Part shown: positions 12,700 to 25,025 of the stretch, in pieces
Layout of the letters: each line of letters begins with the position of its first letter
Position numbering within the stretch: position 1 is the stretch's first letter
Origin: Lepidostoma basale
Lineage: Eukaryota; Arthropoda; Insecta; Trichoptera; Lepidostomatidae
Direction of reading: 5' to 3'
Assembly: GCA_022606425.2 (NCBI GenBank)
Contig: JAHDVF020001220.1
Coordinates: 682,001-746,000 of the forward strand
Length of the DNA: 64,000 bases
Made by a program: the position numbers and the translations under genes
The notes under the pieces: model-generated
Told to the model about the DNA's origin: nothing
What the model saw: only the letters and a program-made list of their open reading frames with translations
The model's database searches: none

Positions 12700-13020
12700 G
12701 AATCCATCCGAGGTTTTGCATTACATAAGTACTCGCCGTAGGTATTACACAAAAGGGGTATGATTATTAATCGTCGTAGATATTAAACAAAATGGATATA
12801 ATTATTTTTAATTACTGTGCAGTTGTACGCTACGCCGCCGCCAATAATTACAAACCAGTCGGCGTTCTCTCCACTAATTATACATCAGGAGGTTTGCAGG
12901 TGAAAGCCCCATCGGCCCGAGCTCCCTGCATCACACTCTGCTAGACACCATTCCTTTCCTTCAAGTTCTCCTTCCTAAAACATGTGTATGCATACTATTA
13001 CATTTCGATTATATTCCGGG

Positions 13021-13022
<2 letters not shown>
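12700..13022. other. No gene seen
   Basis: Unique sequence with no recognised feature, ending at the (TA)n array. Confidence 0.5.
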
Positions 13023-13334
<312 letters not shown>

Positions 13335-14265
13335 CCGGGGACATGCCTAGGGAGTGTACGAGCGAGGCTAACAAAAGGGCGCCGCTACGCCCTATAACAG
13401 CCTCGTGTATGTGGCGGAACTTCTATATTCCTTTAAAAAAAATCGATTATACTGTTAATTATTTTATATGTTGATGGAGATTAACATCTTTTTGTATATA
13501 TTATTATTGACAACATTTTTTTTTATATACTCGTATACTATTATTGAATATTAAGGAAAAAATCATTTTTGGGACATTCTCGGAAGAAAAAGAATATTTA
13601 AGATATTTACTGTTAACATATTTTCATACGATAGACACTCACTTATATTTAATACTACCCTATACAATACGATCAATGTTAAAGTCCTGTTAAATTTTCA
13701 ATATTAAACCGAAAAATAAGGGTTTTAATGTCATATTCCATTACTTTATTGCATAATTCATTATTCAATTGTTCATATACTTGTATAAGATATGAAAAAA
13801 AATATTCGTTAAATTTTCGATAGATGATAAGGCTATCAGAAGATCCTGTGCCACTCGGGCAAAGGATCAAGATGGTATTTCTGTTTCTTTATATACCATC
13901 AGAGTTGTCTCCTTGAATGCAAGCCGTAACTACATGTGTTAAAATATTGTGTTTGTAATTATACGAGGGATCACACACAGCGCGATGAGATCTTGCTGGT
14001 CCTAATACTAATGTCAGCGCTCGTGTGTCAAGATTAGAGACTGCGTCATGCTTTCCGATGTACGCATGTGTGTACATGACCGCCGCGCATATATGAGACG
14101 TAATCGGTGATGTTAACAGATCGGTGGCGGTATCTGCATCCCCTCCGTGAGATTAATGTCCCTTGGAATGAGGTGATATGAGACAAATCAGAATTAAAAC
14201 ATAATATTCATAAATCATTATATTATTTACTCAATAGTCTTATAATATTATTATTAAATTTGGAC
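13335..14265. other. No gene seen
   Basis: AT-rich with a less AT-rich 14000-14170 segment. Two 62-63 codon minus-strand frames have no recognisable domains. Confidence 0.5.
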
Positions 14266-14307
14266 TTCTTCTTCTTTGTCATATCAATGGCAAGCGAGGT
14301 TTGTAGC

Positions 14308-14961
14308 AGTAACTCTAAAAAGACGTAAAAATGGAGAAAGACATCGAAATTGGTGCTGGGAATAAAATAAATGGCGCACTCAAAGTTATTACTGCAAATA
14401 GAAATAAATCCACAGAAGCAAAGATGACAGTACACAATGGAGTTCTAGTGCCAACCCTCATGTATGGAAGTTAAGCTTGGAGCTGGCAAAAGAAGGATGA
14501 AAGCAGGATAAACGCCGTAGAAAAGAGATCACTAAGAAGAATGCGCGGAAAAACGTTGTATGATAGAATACCGAACGATGAAATAAGAAAGAAATGTAAG
14601 GCAGATGACTGCATCGTGAATAAAATTAAAAAAGGATCCCTGAGATGGTTCGGACATATGGAACAAATGGATGAGAGTAGAATGGTTAAAAAGTTGTACA
14701 CAAGCAGCGTGAGTGTGAAAAGACCCGAGGACGACCGAGGTAAACATGGCATGACCAAATTAATCAATTACTAAAAGGCGGCCACATTCGAAGTCGGAAC
14801 AATCGACGTGTGTGCATGGTACGATGTATGAATGTAGAGGAATCCCGAGAGGTATGCCAGGAGAGGCCAGTGTGGCGATCCATCCTCTCTGCCTACCCCT
14901 CCGGGGAAATGGCGTGATGGTTAGTTAGTTAGTTAGTTAGTTAGTAACTCTACAAAAAGAC
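14308..14961. repeat. Target-site duplication around LINE A copy
   Basis: AGTAACTCTAAAAAGAC at 14308-14324 and AGTAACTCTACAAAAAGAC at 14943-14961 flank the insertion. They are identical except for a 2-base indel. Confidence 0.8.
14325..14942 (+). mobile_element. LINE A copy, 5'-truncated, with TSD and (TTAG)n tail
   Basis: Only the C-terminal ~200 codons of the RT protein remain. Recognisable blocks are AGNKINGAL, LMYGS (then a TAA stop where GSEAW is expected), WQKKDESRINAVE, LRWFGHMEQMDESR and the SILSAYPSGE terminus, spread over more than one frame. The 3' end is GGCGTGATGG followed by about six TTAG units. The 17-19 bp flanking duplication fixes both boundaries and indicates ordinary target-primed insertion into repeat E. 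The copy is non-functional. Confidence 0.85.
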
Positions 14962-15085
14962 CATATGTCTCTTCTCTTGCCCATTGTGTTGGAAGGTAAA
15001 GCCGACTTTGTGTCGTTTCCAGGGGAGCCGGGTGTTAGAATAATACCACACGTAGAGGCATCTTCATTGCCCTCCTTTCTTTAAT

Positions 15086-16494
15086 TATTAACCTTTTTGT
15101 ATCTTGCTATAAGAAATAATATAAATTAATATTATTAATTATATACACGTTGTTTGAAATTAAGGAATCTTTAAAATAAGATATATATTTTTATAAAGAA
15201 AACAATCTTTCTTAAAATATCAAAATATGATGTGTCCTTAGCATGAGATAAATGAATACATATCTTAATTAGTGCATTAAAATACAAGCAATCCACTACA
15301 TGTACGCTGCGAATAGAGCCACCAGAACGGATTACGAGTATCGTATGTGGCTAATTAGTTATTATTATTATTATAAGCTGCTCGTTCATACAAACTACTT
15401 ACTAGCTCCTGTGTAAGTAAATCCCTTATGCGGAGTAAAATGTTTTTAAATGAATTATGTACAAAAATATTATCCGTTTTGCATCTTATAGGTGAATATT
15501 TATTTTAAACATTTTTGAAGTGTCTCTTATTATATTATAAATACTAATAGAGGAATTAAATGTTAATATAGAAAATTGGAAAACTGGAGATCTGTCAACA
15601 AGGCATGTTATGGATTTATTTTTAAATAAAATATATTTGATTCGTTTTCACCCATATGTATTGTATTATTGTAACAAGTAACGAGAAGATACGTTTACTA
15701 CGCGACGAGAAGCTAATTGTTTGGTATAACGAAATCCAGAAAAACATAGCTTACTGACTTACTGGAGGTAATCTAATTTGATCAATATTTGCATGCGGTC
15801 AAAATTGAAGCGTTATTGAATTTCATGATCGGCCTTATCATTTATTATAGGGTTCAATCCCAAAATTAGATAAGGCAGTTACTGAAACTACTCCGCGCCA
15901 GGCTGAAATGAATAAATTATTTTGATATTTGCATAGGAAACACACTTTACATTATTTATACCCTTATCTATTAAAAGGGAGAAGGGTCATCTCCTGGCCT
16001 CTGGAAGCACTAAAAGTGGATTGAGAAAACATGGCGCGTACCTAATACTAATGCTTGGTATCAAATTGTTATTATAGGACAATATTATGATTGCGTGGCC
16101 CCTGCAGGGCTGGCAGTACTTTGGTCAGAAAAACACCAGTTATAATACTCGTACTTGTTATCTGGGTGCGTTGTCCGCTTTGTACGATCGCTTCCGAAAG
16201 TACATGTATTCAAAAGTATTCTCATGTAACTCAACACGTATCTTTTTAAAGTATTTAAATTTACAAACGCATTTTTTTTTGTTTTATAAACATAATGATA
16301 TTATGTATAACAAACTGGTACAGTTCACTAAACTTTAACTTACTAAGTTAACGCTTGTGATATCAATATACTATCATATTTCACAATTGTCTGAAAGTTG
16401 GCTCTAAATGCTCTAATCTGGGAGAAAATCTTACCAGATTCAACTTTGGACCAGAACCTAGTTATTTCTAATAAAAATAATTTATAAATAAATA
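15086..16494. other. No gene seen
   Basis: AT-rich. A TTATTATTATTATTA run lies near 15361. An 83-codon plus-strand frame (16087-16338) has no recognised domain. Confidence 0.5.
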
Positions 16495-16665
16495 GAAAAG
16501 TACTTTAAAAAAAATCTAGACATGTTTCAGTCCTTATTCGGTAATTCTTTGATTAGTCTTTAATAAATTGAAAGTTGTGCATGGAAGAAGGACCGAAGCG
16601 TGTCTGCAAATAAAAAATAAAATGTTGTTAAAATACAAAGTGTTTTTCTATTTATTCAATTTGAA
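16495..16665 (+). mobile_element. FB2-like foldback element, diverged
   Basis: Inverted arms: ATCTAGACATGTTTCAGTCC on the left, GAAGGACCGAAGCGTGTCTG on the right, around a ~60-base spacer. A tail resembling FB2 follows (TGTTGTTAAAATACAAAGTG, TTTTTCTATT). The right arm keeps GAAGAAGGACCGAA..GTGTC, a decayed hammerhead-like core. Confidence 0.55.
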
Positions 16666-17804
16666 TCCAAAACATGAAGTGAAGGCGGATAAAGAAGAAA
16701 AAAATAACATGTTTCGTGAACAATTTTTTATTTTAATTTAAATGAAAAAACTAATAATTTACCTTAGTCTATTTACCTACTAATAAAATATCACCTCAGA
16801 ATAATATATATTGTAGAGATTTTGTACAGAAACATTATCAAGAGAGGCCCACCTCAAGGGCGTTCGTGTCTGGTTTTCTTTTAAGTCGGCGTTACGATAG
16901 TTTCAATCCTTGTGGCGGAAGCGCCGTCCGTTCTTCCCTCTATTTACAATAGTCCCCCCCCCCCTCCACCATATTAAAGAGTAGGCTATTTTTTACGATT
17001 TTCGTGTGTATAATTAAGTTTAATTAAAAAGGACAATGATGTTAAATGTAATTAAAAAATAAACAATTCATCCCTAGTCCCAACACTTCCGGAGGCGGTG
17101 GGCACAATGGCGAGGGCGGGGGCGGGGGCGGAGAGAACTAAGTCGGTTGTATGTTGGGTTTAAGCGGACACACGTAACATGGTATTGTCAGACCGCGTAC
17201 TCACATAATAAAGTGCCGGCTTATAAGTTCGCCGGGACTCCTCGTACACTTAAGCCCTCCAGGGGCGGAGCAGCCCCGGCCCGGGGCCCGCGGGAAATTC
17301 ATTTCAATTTGCCACATATCGATTGACACGCCAATTCCAAAACGTCCAACTAAATACATGTAGGTACACGTTTCTTTCTCTGATTTCAATATTACAAGTT
17401 CTTATTTTAAAAAGACTCAATGTTTATAGTCCTTTTTTTTTTCTTCAAAATATAATGTAAGAAAAGCCTTTGTTCTTCTATAAAATAATGTTTTTAAATT
17501 AGTTATTCTTTCAAGCGCTGTAGTAGACACTCATCGTGTCTATCAAATCCTATAAATCGGGAGGTTAACTTTCTTTTCATTTATTTTACACTTTTCATTT
17601 GTGTTAGTGTGTTAGAACTAGGTTGGACCAGGTTGGGCAGCGTTTGGAATACTGGATCTTATCCTAAAGGCCAAATACATTCCCATAAACCTAAAAAGAA
17701 GAGACAATGAGGCATGCATTTTCCCATTAATTACCTATAGACTAGAAATTTAAATATTCACAGTCAATACCATACAAAAGATGAAATATGACAAAGCTTG
17801 TAGA
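16666..17804. other. No gene seen; GC-rich block 17080-17300
   Basis: The 17080-17300 block has GGGCGGGGGCGGGGGCGG and CCCCGGCCCGGGGCCCGCGG, very unlike its flanks. It may be a regulatory or CpG-rich element; no exon could be supported. A C-run lies at 16955-16965. Confidence 0.4.
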
Positions 17805-18010
17805 TATAATGGACTGTGTTGCCAAACTGAATGGGTAGGACATGTGACCAGACCAGACAGGGAACAGAAACGGCCACCCAGAGTCTTGACGTGGAGACCG
17901 TGGGAGGAAAAATGGAACTTCGGCCGACCAGACAGGGGAAGAAGATAGATGAGATGGAGAATATTTGAGGAGGTCTACATCCAGAAGTGGAGAGATGGCT
18001 TAGGAAAAAC
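17805..18010 (+). mobile_element. LINE B C-terminal fragment
   Basis: Plus-strand codons give a GHVTRPDREQ-like block, then WRPWEEKW, FGRPDRGR, RWRIFEEVYIQKWRDG. This is the layout of a LINE C-terminus (W.GHV.R, W.P...K, GRP..RW). Short stops and indels break it. Confidence 0.65.
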
Positions 18011-18127
18011 AACTATTGCTGTCAATATTACAATTACAATAAGTGTAAGTAGATAATAATGTTGTATGCATAAGTCAAAAGTAAATAATAATGGGTTTTT
18101 GGAATGGAAACATTTAAGAATGTCTAA

Positions 18128-18620
18128 AAATCTGGTCTAAAACAGCAAACAGCCTATATAAGACATGCGCGGGACCTATCATCGCAGCAAGGTCGGAATT
18201 TATAAAACATATGTGCAACCTATCATGACGTATGCTGTAGGGACGTGGGCCGATACTGTACGAACGAAAGGGCTTCTAAGAACTACTGAAATTACGGTCC
18301 TAAGTTTCATTACTAGAAAAACAATCCGAGATTGTATCTGCATTGTAGAAATATTTTTATTTATAAATTGCGAGATAGAGGATATTGTTATGTGAGGTAG
18401 ATCCAGAAGAAGATACTGGGGTGACCATGTATCAAGAATGAGTAGGACAGACTCGCATGTATAGCCGCTCACGAAATCCCCTCTCGACACTGTCCACTGG
18501 GAAGACCATCTAAGAGATGCAAGGATAGTTAGACCTCACGTCTCAGAATACATAATTTTTGTGTCACAGATAATCAGATTATACTCATTTGTACCGTTTG
18601 CGTGTGTTACTCACCTTACT
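18128..18620 (+). mobile_element. LINE C C-terminal fragment
   Basis: The frame at 18165-18395 carries IYKTYVQPIMTYAVGTW, RTKGLLRTTE and RKTIRD, the region after RT motif C in a common insect LINE. RSRRRYWGDHVSRM and CPLGRPSKRCKD-like blocks follow in other frames. The 3' part (CTCAGAATACATAATTTTTG, TGTCACAGATAATCAGA) is repeated at 36205-36300. Confidence 0.7.
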
Positions 18621-19284
18621 CGTTATCGGCAATCACCTTTTAATTATATTATTATTGTTTCATATTGTTTTAATTACATTAAATTCGGAGTGCATTTTAC
18701 ATTTATTTCTTGATTATCTAAAAAGGTTTTATTCAAGTGTGATAAAATCCGCAACATTTTCATAATTAGAATAGATAAAGTTTTCTTAACTTAAATTAGT
18801 ATTTATTTAGGTTAACGATATATTCACGAACTCTTGGAACAGAATTCTTCTAGAGTTCTCCCTATTGCGCAGGTGCATTAAGCAGAGTTAAAATGCAAAT
18901 AAAACGCCAATTTAATTACTTTTTCACCCCTTGGAATGCATTAAAACCTACCCTTAACTAAGCGATTCCTTCGAATAATCAAATTTCTCCTCCCTCGCTG
19001 AAAGAATTGCAATTATTCGAAACCCCAATTGATTTTTAACTACTCGGGATTTTCTTTAACTAGAATATTTAACTTTAAACCCTGTTAATGTCGCATAATT
19101 CCTCAAACGATAAATGAATCGTTTAAACAACAGGTGCGAATTCCCCCATTAAATTGTTTTTACTTCACCAGCTTTCATGTATTGTTTCAAGTGTGAAGAA
19201 AATAAATAATTTTAATTAGTTTCTACATTATTTATAATCAATACAAATTTTAATAAATTTGAGCATTTGAATATAAGTTTATTA
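18621..19284. other. No gene; unique TAAT-rich block
   Basis: The 18870-19150 stretch is dense in AATTA/TAATT-type sites and is not repeated in the window. It could be a regulatory element, but this rests on composition only. Confidence 0.35.
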
Positions 19285-19502
19285 ATTGTTACTTGAATAA
19301 TAATGTAAAACTCAATAATAAATTATACGAATGAAAACGACGTTTTCTGGAAGTTTTATTTTATGACATTTTTCGCCTGATAAGGCATTATCAATTGTGA
19401 AATGATTTACCTTGATACTAATGTTTTAGCGGGGCGAAATATATCATTCACATAAAATATAATAATATTACTAGAAAACAGGTTTTTATTCGTATTAATT
19501 AT
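19285..19502 (-). mobile_element. FB1 foldback element, copy d
   Basis: The left tail ATTGTTACTTGAATAATAAT, GTAAAACTC is followed by arm TACGAATGAAAACGACG. The inner palindrome is TTTTTCGCCTGATAAGGCATTATC / GCGGGGCGAAATATATCATTCACATAA, and the right arm ends in GGTTTTTATTCGTA. Confidence 0.7.
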
Positions 19503-20967
19503 GATAAAGTTTCTTCTTTATATTTGTATTGTTGTAACCGTTTTCGGCATGGTCGTTGCTTTTGAATGTAATGCTTTTGAAGTTAAAAAAGTGTCTTATA
19601 TTATATTATGTAATTAAACTTTGGATTCGAATACAATCTATAAAATTCTAAGCCTTCAAATATAATCGACTTATAAAACTGATTTTTTAATGAGTAATAA
19701 ATTGAGGAAAAACTTCTAATATAACGTTGTCTGGAATAATTGTACAAAGACTGTAGCACAAATATCACATTCGCGTGTATATCTCTGAACATAACTCTGA
19801 CAGGCGCACATTAAATAATTATCCAAGAGGGTCGTACTAGATAAAACTAATATCATTTTATTGAAACTTTCACTATCTTAACTGGTTCCATCTCTACCAA
19901 ATAGCTCTCATTCCAAGGAGGCTTTAAAACAGTGGCATTCGGGTTTAAAAGGGGTGTTACACTTAGTTAACGCGTAAGGGTTACGTTGGGGGTAAGTTTA
20001 CAAGCTGGGGATGATACAGGCACCTTCTCCACCCACTGCTAGCCATTGGGCTAATAATATATATTGTCAGGGATGCGCAACCTCGAGGAACTGACGAAAA
20101 TGATCGTTAAATTCATTGCAAGTTAGTTAGGTGCTCCTACTTACTTGCGGCCAACAAGCTGCGAGCTACACCAAATTATAAAAATTATGAAAATCTGGCT
20201 TCTGGTCACTACTGTTTTACGATAAATGGAAAATAAACACACTATTCACAGTGTGTTGTCATATTACAGTAGTTACTTTACACACGTGTAAAAGGAAAAG
20301 ATTGGAGATCCCGGCGCAGCGAGCCGGTCACCGGCCAGCAGCCACCGCACGCGGGGTGCGCGCAAGTTAGTGGCGGTTCACGCCGACGGTTTATCAGCAA
20401 GGAAATGATACCGAGCACACCCACACCACATTAGCATCCTAAGCCTCACTAAAACCGTATATTAATTAGAAAACCTCTCAGGATTGGTCAACGCTTTCCC
20501 GCTCGTCCCCGAGAATTCAGAAATATTTATGAGATGAGATTAGGTATCACAAATACGTATCATATAATATAATATACCTAGCAGCTATGTGATACATAGT
20601 CTACTATCTATAGCTATGTCGTTATCATTTCAGGTAAAATTCGTTATTGCTTAATATGAAGACCAGCTCTTAAACAAACTATTTGGTTTAGTGAGCGTTC
20701 ATATAATGAAAAAAAAATTTAACACACCTCTCGCTTCTTACAAAGCAAATTTTATTATTTATTTTTTAATAACTCTAATCATCGAATTTTCTCAATATCA
20801 TACTTCAATAATTACATGTAATCTTTATTTTTTTATTGTAAAATTATATTTTCGCCCTCCGACATGTTCATATTAGATCCGAGTTTAACCTTCTATAATA
20901 TTTTGTATTAACATTTATACGAGCTTTGACTTGCTACATCAGGATTTAATATTGCAGTAAACCAACG
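19503..20967. other. No gene seen; GC-rich block 20305-20400
   Basis: The block 20305-20400 (GGCGCAGCGAGCCGGTCACC, GCACGCGGGGTGCGCGC) is strongly GC-rich within AT-rich DNA. No coding frame was recognised. Confidence 0.4.
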
Positions 20968-21118
20968 TTTCGAACGAATAAATAAAAATACACGTTTTTC
21001 CTTGCTAGGACATTATCAAAAACAACTGTCATATGCCATTTGAGGCATGTCACTATAGCAATACGAAAAAATATTATTGAAAATGTTCAATGTTCTTACA
21101 TCATTGTTCAAAGTATTA
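20968..21118 (+). mobile_element. FB1-like remnant, copy e
   Basis: Partial matches: CGAACGAATAAATAAAAATACACG, GGACATTATCAAA, GAGGCATGTCA and tail ACATCATTGTTCAAAG. Strongly decayed. Confidence 0.35.
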
Positions 21119-22877
21119 AAGTTACTAAAAGTTGCAATAACCCCGTCATTACTCGCACAAGTTACAATTTAATTTAATTATAATTTATTTAACAGTCCAC
21201 CCCACCATAAGCTCGAACATTATGAAATATTATGTATTTTTCTCATTTTAAAATACACAATAATTAAAAATGTAAATAAGGTGTTTACGAAGAAGGCATT
21301 CCCATAGCACCATCATGCGGAGAACGTCATACTTTGAAACATATTGAGAAAAACGTCTTTTCTGTGGTAAGAACACATTTCAATTCATGTAAAAATCATA
21401 ATTATAGAATTTCACGATGTTGACGCCTTAAGCTTATGTTAAAATATTACAGATATGTTATTAATAGACGATATTATTAATATATGAACGGAATTCTAAT
21501 TCCGAGGTATCCGATAATATCTTATCTCTTGTACTGGAGCTTTGTAAAAAAACATAAAAAAACATTTATAATAACGGACTTATTTATCATTATTCATAAC
21601 CGTGTTATTGTTCTGGTAGAAATAAAATTTGCATTTGTTAATTAAGTTCACACAACGTGAAATAACTGCATGTTTGTACGATTGCATTTTAATGTGAATT
21701 ATTTAATTTAGTTACATCGGTAAAACTAATCTCCTGGAAGTGCTCGACGTTTTTGCTGAATAAATTCCCGTCTTTAACATTACACTTCAGCTTAAAAGAA
21801 TAATTTCACTGACATGGAAGCAATTGTGTCTTGAAATCAACATTTTTCTAGGGAGTTCGGTAATTAAATAATTAGCATAGAGAAGAAAACAAATAATATA
21901 TTATACATATATATATCCTAAAACAATAATAATTTTAGGAAAAAAAACGAATAATGTGCCCCGTTCGTACTCTGGAAAGCGGGAATCGTGAGATTATAGG
22001 TAAAATGTATCTGTATGTATGCGGACTAGAGGATCCACAGAAAAATGTTTTGCTCATTTAAAAATTGACTACCAGAATTCAAAATGGAATCTCTTCATTC
22101 GCATTAACGTCGCGGTGTCTCCTAAGAACTGCAATTTGGTTTACTCTTAGTTTTAACGACAAAACACTCGAAGCTTTGCCATCAGGGCAGTCACTCGAGT
22201 AAAATCAACTATATGAACAATGGTGTAAAGAAATTAAACAAAATTATTTTATGTTCTATGAATAGGTAGGTACCTACACATGACTTGGCAATAAATACAA
22301 TTTAATTTAGTTTGTTGCCGACTCGAAAATATAGCGTAGGTACCGTGCTCAAACAACAAGTCACAAAGACTAGGCTCTGTGCTGGGGTAGGAGTGCGATT
22401 GGAATACAGCGGAGCCGGATTGATATGACGTGCACGCGCCGCGCTGATCCCCGGGCGGGGGCAACCATCGGAGTAACACGGGAAGTCAGCATCGCGCGGC
22501 CAATTAAAGTCACTCTCTATCCTCACACGGAACATCTAGTCAGCGGCTCAACGGCACGCCTCGGGGCCCCTAAAAAACATTTCGTAATAGCAAATCAATA
22601 CAAAAAATATTGCAGATCGTCACACTGTAATTTTTCACCAAATGGTGATTTGTAATACAATTCGTTCTCCAAATTAAATAGCCATGGCCGTGTTCAGTTG
22701 CGCCATGTTTAATATTTATGACAATCGTTTAATATAACCGAATATCATTTATTGGTTTTAAGATCACTTTTATATTGTAATATCTCTGAATTAGTAGGCA
22801 GACCAAGAGCTGATATGCCTCTCTCGAATGCTCTACATCGACACGCTCGTCGCTGGTATCGACTCTGAGTTCAAGTA
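21119..22877. other. No gene seen; dispersed repeat at 21408-21450; GC-rich block 22380-22570
   Basis: Holds one copy of the GAATTTCACGATGTTGACGC string (21408-21450) and a GC-rich block at 22380-22570 where frames on both strands stay open for 70-80 codons without recognisable domains. Confidence 0.4.
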
Positions 22878-23310
22878 ATTCATCATCATAATCAGTCGTC
22901 TGTCATCCACTGCTGAACGTAGGCTTCTCCCAAAGCACGCCACCGCCCCCTATCCATTGCCGCTTCCATCCATCCATGTCCAGCAATCCTCTTCAGATCG
23001 TCGGTCTCAGGGAATCTCTGCGGAATCTTGTACGCGGTCTCCACTCCAAAACCCGTCTCCCCCATCAGCCGTCAGTTCTTGGCAGTCCGCCCATACTCAG
23101 AGCCACCTCAGTCACTTTGGTTTGTTGTCGAATAAATTCGTTTCTAAATCTTTCCCTCAAGGTTATTCCAAGCATGGCATTCTATGGCCCTTGAATCTGT
23201 AGACTAGACCTTTTGTCAGTGTCCACGTCTCGGTTCCGTACGTCATGACTGGCAAGACACACTGGTTGAAGACTTTAGTCTTGAGGTATTGTGGTATTTA
23301 TAGGTGAGAA
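22878..23310 (-). mobile_element. LINE B C-terminal region and 3' end
   Basis: Minus strand. The 3' end reads CCACTGCTGAACGTAGGCTT, TTCATCATCATAATCAG, the mirror of the GGAGGCCT..CAGTGG-(GAT)n end at 8.8 kb. Upstream minus-strand codons include TYGTETWTL, YRFKGH, RMLGITLRERFRNEF, WGRRVLEWRPRT and RQWIGGGGVL, the usual order after RT motif C. Stops and frame changes show it is dead. Plus-strand frames here are shadows. Confidence 0.8.
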
Positions 23311-23393
23311 CATGACGTAATTTTCCAAAGGCCGCCCAACCCAACTGAATTATCATTACCATTACGAATTATCATACAAGTAATTATCAACAT

Positions 23394-23700
23394 ATATTTG
23401 ATTTATTTGACTTAGCATTCTTCGAATTTTATTCCAATGAACACAGTTTACATGAAAAATATATCATTTTTCTATCATCTATTAGTCTCATATGTCCATA
23501 TTTACTTGTTTTTAATTTCACGATTAACACATTCATCTACATAATTAGAATCTATCGTACGTAGTCTTTCTGTTCCTTTTCGAGTTCGATCTCATTTCAA
23601 AATCCATTCACCAGTTCCATGCTTCACTTCCTTACTCCAAGGTATTTCAATTTCTCCAGTCAACAGACTCCTGTAGTAGTGGACTCCCAGCTCAAAATAT
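23394..23700 (-). mobile_element. LINE A fragment, very degenerate
   Basis: Ordered short matches to the LINE A minus strand: ATATTTGATTTATTTGAC, CATATGTCCATATT, CACCAGTTCCATGCTTCACT. Identity is low. Confidence 0.45.
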
Positions 23701-23716
23701 GTTAGACCTCCAACAG

Positions 23717-23802
23717 ATTTAATAATGCCTTAGCAAGTCGAAACATGCCATTCCCATAAAATATAATAAAACTCTAGAAAATAGACGTTTTCATTCGTTA
23801 TA
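23717..23802 (+). mobile_element. FB1 right arm, copy f
   Basis: A solo arm: TTAATAATGCCTTAGCAAGT, CGAAACATGCCATTCCCATA, then ACTCTAGAAAATAGACG, TTTTCATTCG. The GAAACATG(T)C core is retained. Confidence 0.65.
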
Positions 23803-23805
23803 ATT

Positions 23806-24409
23806 TTTGCCACAAAAAAAGTTTATTCCAAGCAATTAAGATACAAAGCCTTATATTTGTTTCTGCTCTGATTAGTTTTGCTGGGATGGCATTTATGGCT
23901 AAAACTAAAACCAACCAACAAAAAAAAATCTTGAACTACATAAATACGGATTTTTTTTTCATGATTTCGTAATCATTCCCTAATACGGCTGGAATTTCGA
24001 CATTGTTAATAATAATAAAAAGTTCCGTTGAAGTAAAATTCACGATAATTAGGGAAGCGCGACTGCACGGCGCGGCGGCACTCCTAGAAGGTGCAGGACG
24101 ACTGTAGCGATGTTTGTATTTCACTACTCTGTGCAGAGGAGCAGCTTCTTGAAAGACACGCGCTGAAAAAAATATGACGTCTCTTTCCACAGAACAATAA
24201 GAGTCGCTGAGAACACTTTACATATTCATGCATCCATTTTTTATCGCCGCTCTTTCTGTTTCGTAGCGATTTTTTCTCAGTTTGAATAATTTATGAATCG
24301 ACGAATTAAATAAAGGTGAAGATATTTGCAAGCATTATGGTATTAAGAGTCGACAACTCAATTATTCAATACACCTTAACTGAGAAAAATTATTGCGATC
24401 ACAAATAAA
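23806..24409. other. No gene seen
   Basis: AT-rich with a short GC-rich patch near 24060-24110. An 84-codon minus-strand frame has no recognised domain. Confidence 0.45.
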
Positions 24410-24445
24410 ACATCTTTTAGTGATTTTGACATCACTAAAAGATGT
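24410..24445. repeat. Perfect hairpin, 15-bp arms, 6-nt loop
   Basis: ACATCTTTTAGTGAT (24410-24424), loop TTTGAC, and its exact reverse complement (24431-24445). No U-run follows and its role is unknown. Confidence 0.8.
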
Positions 24446-24509
24446 GATGTTTTTAACAACATGATCTTACCTATTTAGAGCTCGATTGATTGTATAACTC
24501 GATAAACGT

Positions 24510-24768
24510 ACTGTACAGAGCCAGTAGAGAGCTGTTGTCGAGTGTGAAGGTCGGAAAGGTCTCATATTTGTGTCATGTGCCAAAATAGAGAGATATCGGG
24601 GAGTTGGTAGATGGAGTTGTCTTGGCTGCGAAATACAAGAGAGAGGATATGAATGAGCAGAGATTAGAACCTATTCCAAGGGGCGCAGGACAGAGATGCT
24701 TTCGTTGCAGTGATAGCCCAAATTATGGGACCTGACACGGCACCAGAAGAAGAAGAAGAAGAAGATTA
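24510..24768 (+). mobile_element. LINE 3' end with (AGA)n tail
   Basis: Blocks such as GGTAGATGGAGTTGTCTTGG, AGGACAGAGATGCTTTCGTT and CCCAAATTATGGGACCTGAC, then a pure AGA repeat at 24745-24765. The order and tail fit the C-terminal end of a LINE. Family assignment is uncertain. Confidence 0.5.
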
Positions 24769-24879
24769 CTCAGCTACAAATATTTCATACATATCGCTAC
24801 GTTCAAGAAATATGTTTGGATGATTTGAAAGATCGAATTCATTGAACGATTTTTCAATGCAAACTAGTTTTGTAAGGAT

Positions 24880-25025
24880 GGTAATAAAAATGAGTATCTC
24901 CTCTTCTCTTGTCATTGTGGCGAAAGGTTTGGCCGACTTTGAGTCGTTTCCAGGGGCGCTGGATGTAGGAGTACCACAACACGCAGAAGCCCCTTCATTG
25001 CCCCCCTTTGTGTCAAATGACACAC
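24880..25025 (-). repeat. Repeat E fragment
   Basis: On minus, NEGASACCGT, APGNDSKSAKPFATMTREEE-like codons stay open for ~60 codons. The same DNA recurs at 14960-15080 and 45130-45230. Probably the C-terminal coding end of a LINE. Confidence 0.6.

Larger units (their letters stand above)
14266..15080 (-). repeat. Repeat E, split by a LINE A insertion
   Basis: Read on minus, the 3' end is TTGCCATTGATATGAC followed by a GAA-type tail (14266-14300). The upstream part at 14943-15080 matches 24880-25025 (minus) and 45130-45230 (plus) through CCTGGAAACGAC, AAAGTCGGC. The two halves are separated by a LINE A copy (14325-14942). It is probably the 3' end of another LINE. Confidence 0.65.

Noticed and set aside
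22249..22655. Three overlapping 76-77 codon frames in a GC-rich block
   Set aside because: Open in several frames at once because of base composition; none has a recognised domain.
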